This document shows, in pieces, positions 55,401 through 64,000 of a DNA stretch of 64,000 nucleotides (within the stretch, counting starts at the first letter, position 1; each line of letters starts with the position of its first letter). A model generated the notes under the pieces. It did not search any database, was not told the origin of the DNA, and saw only the letters and a program-made list of their open reading frames with translations. The position numbers and the translations under genes were made by a program. The stretch comes from Osedax fenrisi (Eukaryota > Annelida > Polychaeta > Sabellida > Siboglinidae): NCBI GenBank assembly GCA_964019155.1, contig OZ025242.1:65915040-65979039 (forward strand). Direction: 5' to 3'.

Positions 55401-58400
55401 TATTTATTTTCTCGGTGTTATGACTAATATGAAATTATAATGTTTCCTCTCTGCCTTTTGGCTAAGATCGAGGTGTATATGATAAATCATAATAAGAATA
55501 ATTATTTTATCGGCGTAGATGCAAAGATAAACGTATAATGTTTCCTATCTGCCTTTTGGCTAAGATCGAGTTGTATATGATTAATGATAATAAGAATATT
55601 TATTTTCTCGGTATTGTGACTAATGTGATTGTATAATGTTTCCTCTCTGCCTTTTGGCTAAGATCGAGATGTATATGATTAATTATAATAAGAATATTTA
55701 TTTTCTCGGTGTTATGACTAATATGAAATTATAATGTTTCCTCTCTGCCTTTTGGCTAAGATCGAGGTATATATTATTAATCATAATAAGAATATTTATT
55801 TTATCGGCGTCGAGGCAAAGATAAACGTATAATGCTTCCTCTCTGAATTTTGGCTAAGATCGAGGTATATATTATTAATGATAATAAGAATATTTATTTT
55901 CTCAGTGTTTTGACTAATGTGAAATTATAAAGTTCCTCTCTGCCTTTTGGCTAAGATCGAGGTATATATTATTAATGATAATAAGAATATTTATGTTATC
56001 GGCGTCGAGGCAAAGATAAACGTATAATGTTTCTTCTCTGCCATTTGGCTAAGATCGAGGTGTATATTATTAATCATAATAAGAATATTTATGTTATCGG
56101 CGTCGAGGCAAAGATAAACGTATAATGTTTCTTCTCTGCCATTTGGCTAAGATCGAGGTATATATGATAAATCATAATAAGAATATTTATTTTATCGGCG
56201 TCGAGACAAAGATAAACGTATAATGTTTCCTCTCTGCCTTTTGGCTAAGATCGAGGTGTATATGATTAATTATAATAAGAATATTTATTTTATCGTCGTC
56301 GAGGCAAAGATAAACGTATAATGTGTCCTCTCTTACTTTTGGTTAAGATCGAGGTGTATATGATTAATTATAATAAGAATATTTATTTTATCGTCGTCGA
56401 GGCAAAGATAAATATACAATGTTGCTTTTCTGCCTTTTGGCTAAGATCGAGGTGTATATGATAAATCATAATAAGAATATTTATTTTATCGGCGTCGATG
56501 CAAAGATAAACGTATAATGTTTCCTCTCTGCCTTTTGGCTAAGATCGAGGTGTATATGATTAATTATAATAAGAATATTTATTTTCTCGGTGTTATGACT
56601 AATATGAAATTATAATGTTTCCTCTCTGCCTTTTGGCTAAGATCGAGGTATATATTATTAATCATAATAAGAATATTTATTTTATCGGCGTCGAGGCAAA
56701 GATAAACGTATAATGTTTCCTCTCTGAATTTTGGCTAAGATCGAGGTATATATTATTAATGATAATAAGAATATTTATTTTCTCAGTGTTTTGACTAATG
56801 TGAAATTATAAAGTTCCTCTCTGCCTTTTGGCTAAGATCGAGGTATATATTATTAATGATAATAAGAATATTTATGTTATCGGCGTCGAGGCAAAGATAA
56901 ACGTATAATGTTTCTTCTCTGCCATTTGGCTAATATCGAGGTGTATATTATTAATCATAATAAGAATATTTATGTTATCGGCGTCGAGGCAAAGATAAAC
57001 GTATAATGTTTCCTCTTTGACTTTTGGCTAAGATCGAGGTATATATTATTAATGATAATAAGAATATTTATTTTCTCAGTGTTTTGACTAATGTGAAATT
57101 ATAAAGTTTCCTCTCTGCCTTTTGGCTAAGATCGAGGTATATATTATTAATGATAATAAGAATATTTATGTTATCGGCGTCGAGGCAAAGATAAACGTAT
57201 AATGTTTCTTCTCTGCCATTAGGCTAAGATCGAGGTGTATATGATTAATTATAATAAGAATATTTATTTTCTCGGTGTTATGACTAATATGAAATTATAA
57301 TGTTTCCTCTCTGCTTTTTGGCTAAGATCGAGGTGTATATGATTATTCATAAAAAGAATATTTACTTTATCGGCGTCGAGGTAAAGATAAACGTATAATG
57401 TTTCTTCTCAGCCTTTTGGCTAAGATCGAGGTGTATATGATTAATTATAATAAGAATATTTATTTTCTCGGTGTTATGACTAATATGAAATTATAATGTT
57501 TCCTCTCTGCCTTTTGGCTAAGATCGAGGTGTATATGATAAATCATAATAAGAATAATTATTTTATCGGCGTAGATGCAAAGATAAACGTATAATGTTTC
57601 CTATCTGCCTTTTGGCTAAGATCGAGTTGTATATGATTAATGATAATAAGAATATTTATTTTCTCGGTATTGTGACTAATGTGATTGTATAATGTTTCCT
57701 CTCTGCCTTTTGGCTAAGATCGAGATGTATATGATTAATTATAATAAGAATATTTATTTTCTCGGTGTTATGACTAATATGAAATTATAATGTTTCCTCT
57801 CTGCCTTTTGGCTAAGATCGAGGTGTATATGATAAATCATAATAAGAATACTTATTTTATCGGTGTTTTTACTAATGTGAAATTATAAAGTTTCCTCTCT
57901 GCCTTTTGGCTAAGATCGAGGTGTATATGATAAATCATAATAATAATACTTATTTTATCGGTGTTTTTACTAATGTGAAATTATAAAGTTTCCTCTCTGC
58001 CTTTTGGCTAAGATCGAGGTATATATTATTAATGATAATAAGAATATTTATTTTATCGGATTCGAGGCAAAGATAAACGTATAATGTTTCCTCTCTGCCT
58101 TTTGGCTAAGATCGAGGTATATATTATTAATCATAATAAGAATATTTATTTTCTCAGTGTTTTGACTAATGTGAAATTATAAAGTTCCTCTCTGCCTTTT
58201 GGCTAAGATCGAGGTATATATTATTAATGATAATAAGAATATTTATGTTATCGGCGTCGAGGCAAAGATAAACGTATAATGTTTCTTCTCTGCCATTTGG
58301 CTAAGATCGAGGTGTATATTATTAATCATAATAAGAATATTTATGTTATCGGCGTCGAGGCAAAGATAAACGTATAATGTTTCTTCTCTGCCATTTGGCT

Positions 58401-61400
58401 AAGATCGAGGTATATATGATAAATCATAATAAGAATATTTATTTTATCGGCGTCGAGACAAAGATAAACGTATAATGTTTCCTCTCTGCCTTTTGGCTAA
58501 GATCGAGGTGTATATGATTAATTATAATAAGAATATTTATTTTATCGTCGTCGAGGCAAAGATAAACGTATAATGTGTCCTCTCTTACTTTTGGTTAAGA
58601 TCGAGGTGTATATGATTAATTATAATAAGAATATTTATTTTATCGGCGTTGAGGCAAAGATAAACGTATAATGTTTCCTCTCTGCCTTTTGGCTAAGATC
58701 GAGGTGTATATGATTATTCATAAAAAGAATATTTATTTTATCGTCGTCGAGGCAAAGATAAATATACAATGTTGCTTTTCTGCCTTTTGGCTAAGATCGA
58801 GGTGTATATGATAAATCATAATAAGAATATTTATTTTATCGGCGTCGATGCAAAGATAAACGTATAATGTTTCCTCTCTGCCTTTTGGCTAAGATCGAGG
58901 TGTATATGATTAATTATAATAAGAATATTTATTTTCTCGGTGTTATGACTAATATGAAATTATAATGTTTCCTCTCTGCCTTTTGGCTAAGATCGAGGTG
59001 TATATGATTAATTATAATAAGAATATTTATTTTCTCGGTGTTATGACTAATATGAAATTATAATGTTTCCTCTCTGCCTTTTGGCTAAGATCGAGGTATA
59101 TATTATTAATCATAATAAGAATATTTATTTTATCGGCGTCGAGGCAAAGATAAACGTATAATGTTTCCTCTCTGAATTTTGGCTAAGATCGAGGTATATA
59201 TTATTAATGATAATAAGAATATTTATTTTCTCAGTGTTTTGACTAATGTGAAATTATAAAGTTCCTCTCTGCCTTTTGGCTAAGATCGAGGTATATATTA
59301 TTAATGATAATAAGAATATTTATGTTATCGGCGTCGAGGCAAAGATAAACGTATAATGTTTCTTCTCTGCCATTTGGCTAATATCGAGGTGTATATTATT
59401 AATCATAATAAGAATATTTATGTTATCGGCGTCGAGGCAAAGATAAACGTATAATGTTTCCTCTTTGACTTTTGGCTAAGATCGAGGTATATATTATTAA
59501 TGATAATAAGAATATTTATTTTCTCAGTGTTTTGACTAATGTGAAATTATAAAGTTTCCTCTCTGCCTTTTGGCTAAGATCGAGGTATATATTATTAATG
59601 ATAATAAGAATATTTATTTTCTCGGTGTTATGACTAATATGAAATTATAATGTTTCCTCTCTGCTTTTTGGCTAAGATCGAGGTATATATTATTAATCAT
59701 AATAAGAATATTTATTTTATCGGCGTCGAGGCAAAGATAAACGTATAATGTTTCCTCTCTGAATTTTGGCTAAGATCGAGGTATATATTATTAATGATAA
59801 TAAGAATATTTATTTTCTCAGTGTTTTGACTAATGTGAAATTATAAAGTTCCTCTCTGCCTTTTGGCTAAGATCGAGGTATATATTATTAATGATAATAA
59901 GAATATTTATTTTCTCGGTGTTATGACTAATATGAAATTATAATGTTTCCTCTCTGCTTTTTGGCTAAGATCGAGGTATATATGATTATTCATAAAAAGA
60001 ATATTTACTTTATCGTCGTCGAGGCAAAGATAAATATACAATGTTGCTTTTCTGCCTTTTGGCTAAGATCGAGGTGTATATTATTAATGATAATAAGAAT
60101 ATTTATTTTCTCAGTGTTTTGACTAATGTGAAATTATAAAGTTTCCTCTCTGCCTTTGGCTAAGATCGAGGTGTATATGATAAATCATAATAAGAATATT
60201 TATTTTATCGGCGTCGAGGTAAAGATAAACGTATAATGTTTCTTCTCAGCCTTTTGGCTAAGATCGAGGTGTATATGATTAATTATAATAAGAATATTTA
60301 TTTTCTCGGTGTTATGACTAATATGAAATTATAATGTTTACTCTCTGCCTTTTGGCTAAGATCGAGGTGTATATGATAAATCATAATAAGAATAATTATT
60401 TTATCGGCGTAGATGCAAAGATAAACGTATAATGTTTCCTATCTGCCTTTTGGCTAAGATCGAGTTGTATATGATTAATGATAATAAGAATATTTATTTT
60501 CTTGGTATTGTGACTAATGTGATTGTATAATGTTTCCTCTCTGCCTTTTGGCTAAGATCGAGATGTATATGATTAATTATAATAAGAATATTTATTTTCT
60601 CGGTGTTATGACTAATATGAAATTATAATGTTTCCTCTCTGCCTTTTGGCTAAGATCGAGGTGTATATGATAAATCATAATAAGAATACTTATTTTATCG
60701 GTGTTTTTACTAATGTGAAATTATAAAGTTTCCTCTCTGCCTTTTGGCTAAGATCGAGGTGTATATGATTAATTATAATAAGAATATTTATTTTCTCGGT
60801 GTTATGACTAATATGAAATTATAATGTTTCCTCTCTGCCTTTTGGCTAAGATCGAGGTGTATATGATAAATCATAATAAGAATATTTATTTTATCGGCGT
60901 CGAGACAAAGATAAATGTATAATGTTTCCTCTCTGCCTTTTGGCTAAGATCGAGGTATATATTATTAATGATAATAAGAATATTTATTTTCTCAGTGTTT
61001 TGACTAATGTGAAATTATAAAGTTCCTCTCTGCCTTTTGGCTAAGATCGAGGTATATATTATTAATGATAATAAGAATATTTATGTTATCGGCGTCGAGG
61101 CAAAGATAACGTATAATGTTTCTTCTCTGCCATTTGGCTAAGATCGAGGTGTATATTATTAATCATAATAAGAATATTTATGTTATCGGCGTCGAGGCAA
61201 AGATAAACGTATAATGTGTCCTCTCTGACTTTTGGTTAAGATCGAGATGAATATGATTAATTATAATAAGAATATTTATTTTATCGGCGTTGAGGCAAAG
61301 ATAAACGTATAATGTTTCCTCTCTGCCTTTTGGCTAAGATCGAGGTGTATATGATTATTCATAAAAAGAATATTTATTTTATCGTCGTCGAGGCAAAGAT

Positions 61401-64000
61401 AAATATACAATGTTGCTTTTCTGCCTTTTGGCTAAGATCGAGGTGTATATGATAAATCATAATAAGAATATTTATTTTATCGGCGTCGAGGCAAAGATAA
61501 ACGTATAATGTTTCCTCTCTGCCTTTTGGCTAAGATCGAGGTGTATATGATTAATTATAATAAGAATATTTATTTTCTCGGTGTTGTGACTAATATGAAA
61601 TTATAATGTTTCCTCTCTGCCTTTTGGCTAAGATCGAGGTATATATTATTAATGATAATAAGAATATTTATTTTATCGGATTCGAGGCAAAGATAAACGT
61701 ATAATGTTTCCTCTCTGCCTTTTGGCTAAGATCGAGGTATATATTATTAACCATAATAAGAATATTTATTTTATCGGCGTCGAGGCAAAGATAAACGTAT
61801 AATGTTTCCTCTCTGAATTTTGGCTAAGATCGAGGTATATATTATTAATGATAATAAGAATATTTATTTTCTCAGTGTTTTGACTAATGTGAAATTATAA
61901 AGTTTCCTCTCTGCCTTTTGGCTAAGATCGAGGTATATATTATTAATGATAATAAGAATATTTATGTTATCGGCGTCGAGGCAAAGATAAACGTATAATG
62001 TTTCTTCTCTGCCATTTGGCTAAGATCGAGGTGTATATTATTAATCATAATAAGAATATTTATGTTATCGGCGTCGAGGCAAAGATAAACGTATAATGTT
62101 TCCTCATTGACTTTTGACTAAGATCGAGGTGTATATGATTAATAATAATAAGAATATTTATTTTCTCGGTGTTATGACTAATATGAAATTATAATGTTTC
62201 CTCTCTGCTTTTTGGCTAAGATCGAGGTGTATATGATTATTCATAAAAAGAATATTTACTTTATCGTCGTCGAGGCAAAGATAAATATACAATGTTGTTT
62301 TCTGCCTTTTGGCAAAGATCGAGGTGTATATTATTAATGATAATAATAATATTTATTTTCTCGGTATTGTGACTAATGTGAATGTATAATGTTTCCTCTC
62401 TGCCTTTTGGCTAAGATCGAGGTGTATATGATTAATTATAATAAGAATATTTATTTTCTCGGTGTTATGACTAATATGAAATTATAATGTTTCCTCTCTG
62501 CCTTTTGGCTAAGATCGAGGTGTATATGATAAATCATAATAAGAATACTTATTTTATCGGCGTAGAGGCAAAGATAAACGTATAATGTTTCCTCTCTGCC
62601 TTTTGGCTAAGATCGAGTTGTATATTATTAATAATAATAAGAATATTTATTTTCTCGGTGTTATGACTAATGTGAAATTATAATGTTTCCTCTCTGACTT
62701 TTGTCTAAGATCAAGGTGTATATGATTAATCATAATAAGAATATTTATTTTATCGGCGTCGAGGCAAAGATAAACGTATAATGTTTCGTCTCTGCCTTTT
62801 GGCTTAGATCCAGGTGTATATGATTAATTATAATAAGAATATTTATTTTATCGTCGTTGAGGCAAAGATAAACGTATAATGTTTACTCTCTGACTTTTGG
62901 CTAAGATCGAGGTATATATTATTAATGATAATAAGAATATTTATTTTCTCAGTGTTTTGACTAATGTGACATTATAAAGTTTCCTCTCTGCCTTTTGGCT
63001 AAGATCGAGGTATATATTATTAATCATAATAAGAAAATTTATTTTATCGGCGTCGAGGCAAAGATAAACGTATAATGTTTCCTCTCTGCCTTTTGGCTAA
63101 GATCGAGGTGTATATGATAAATCATTATAAGAATATTTATTTTATCGGTGTTGTGACTAATGTGAACGTATAATGTTTCCTCTCTGCCTTTTGGCTAAGA
63201 TCGAGGTGTATATGATTATTCATAAAAAGAATATTTATTTTATCGTCGTCGAGGCAAAGATAAATATACAATGTTGCTTTTCTGCCTTTTGGCTAAGATC
63301 AAGGTGTATATGATTAATTATAATAAAATATTTATTTTCTCGGTATTTTGAATAATGTGAAATTATAAAGTTTCCTCTCTGCCTTTTGGCTAAGATCGAG
63401 GTATATATTATTAATGATAATAAGAATATTTATTTTATCGGCGTCGAGGTAAAGATAAACGTATAATGTTTCTTCTCAGCCTTTTGGCTAAGATCGAGGT
63501 GTATATGATTAATTATAATAAGAATATTTATTTTCTCGGTGTTATGACTAATATGAAATTATAATGTTTCCTCTCTGCCTTTTGGCTAAGATCGAGGTGT
63601 ATATGATAAATCATAATAAGAATAATTATTTTATCGGCGTAGATGCAAAGATAAACGTATAATGTTTCCTATCTGCCTTTTGGCTAAGATCGAGTTGTAT
63701 ATGATTAATGATAATAAGAATATTTATTTTCTCGGTATTGTGACTAATGTGATTGTATAATGTTTCCTCTCTGCCTTTTGGCTAAGATCGAGGTGTATAT
63801 GATTAATTATAATAAGAATATTTATTTTCTCGGTGTTATGACTAATATTAAATTATAATGTTTCCTCTCTGCCTTTTGGCTAAGATCGAGGTGTATATGA
63901 TAAATCATAATAAGAATAATTATTTTATCGGCGTAGATGCAAAGATAAACGTATAATGTTTCCTATCTGCCTTTTGGCTAAGATCGAGTTGTATATGATT
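46490..64000 (+). repeat. 98-bp satellite array derived from the U2 snRNA 5' end, with higher-order repeats
   Basis: About 178 head-to-tail monomers, all in + orientation, continuing past the window. Period 98 bp, for example TTTTGG at 61328 and 61426. Every monomer holds a U2-like core CTGCCTTTTGGCTAAGATC followed by GAGGTGTA. Compared with U2 at 14221 (CTCGGCCTTTTGGCTAAGATC, AAAGTGTA) only about three of 29 positions differ. The stem GCC/GGC with TTTT loop of U2 stem-loop I is kept, but GTAGTA becomes GTATAT. Two main variants of the other half exist: TCGGCGTCGAGGCAAAGATA and CTCGGTGTTATGACTAATAT. Rare-variant positions show ~2.25-2.45-kb higher-order units. No ORF. Confidence 0.93.

Noticed and set aside
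46490..64000. CRISPR-like regular repeats
   Set aside because: The units are contiguous 98-bp satellite monomers without unique spacers, in a plainly eukaryotic context.

Overview
The window is eukaryotic, AT-rich and almost entirely repetitive. I see no host protein-coding gene and no tRNA or rRNA gene. The U2 snRNA pieces read GATCAAAGTGTAGTA, with three A's as I recall for Drosophila U2. U2-targeting restriction-like-endonuclease (RLE) retrotransposons of the Utopia lineage are known from wasps among other groups. Together with a Ty3/gypsy element whose primer site resembles tRNA-Ser, this suggests an insect, possibly a hymenopteran. That assignment is inference.

Region 1 (1-27172) is a tandem array of U2 snRNA genes, all in + orientation. 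Six are occupied by, or directly follow, a Utopia-like non-LTR retrotransposon, and a seventh U2 3' half stands alone. Each cassette is [U2 5' end]-[retrotransposon]-[U2 3' part]-[spacer of ~170-180-bp satellite monomers]. Two copies (9028-12966 and 14988-18926) keep intact 1312-codon ORFs: four N-terminal zinc fingers, a Pro/Thr/Ser-rich minisatellite-encoded linker, RT, a CCHC finger and a PD..D..K endonuclease. One copy (20957-25012) is a pseudogene. Two copies (about 1753-3963 and 5094-7304) share an internal deletion that removes the zinc fingers and RT motif A. Cassettes are nearly identical and share rearrangement junctions, so they spread by tandem duplication after insertion.

Region 2 (27173-46480) is a graveyard of other mobile DNA. 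It holds AT-dinucleotide tracts and a palindromic foldback family, and a nearly complete Ty3/gypsy element on the - strand (29004-34888, two 328-bp LTRs) carrying a few inactivating changes. It also holds three APE-type LINE relics, a CAGTAAAACCTCT-ended TA-flanked element (36597-37285), and three GGGG-ended TA-flanked non-autonomous elements (37472-38461, 40102-40949, 44110-45068). A 33-bp perfect hairpin sits between 8-bp direct repeats at 44044-44092. Degenerate copies of the U2-spacer satellite follow at 45790-46480.

Region 3 (about 46490-64000, running off the window) is a satellite of 98-bp monomers, roughly 178 copies. Each monomer carries a near copy of the 5' end of U2 snRNA (stem-loop I, GCCTTTTGGCTAAGATC). 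The array shows higher-order repeats of about 2.25-2.45 kb (23-25 monomers).

The unifying theme is the U2 locus. Its genes are occupied by a U2-specific retrotransposon, its spacer is a satellite, and its 5' end appears to have seeded a second, larger satellite. The U2-derived satellite with higher-order structure is the most striking candidate for an undescribed system.
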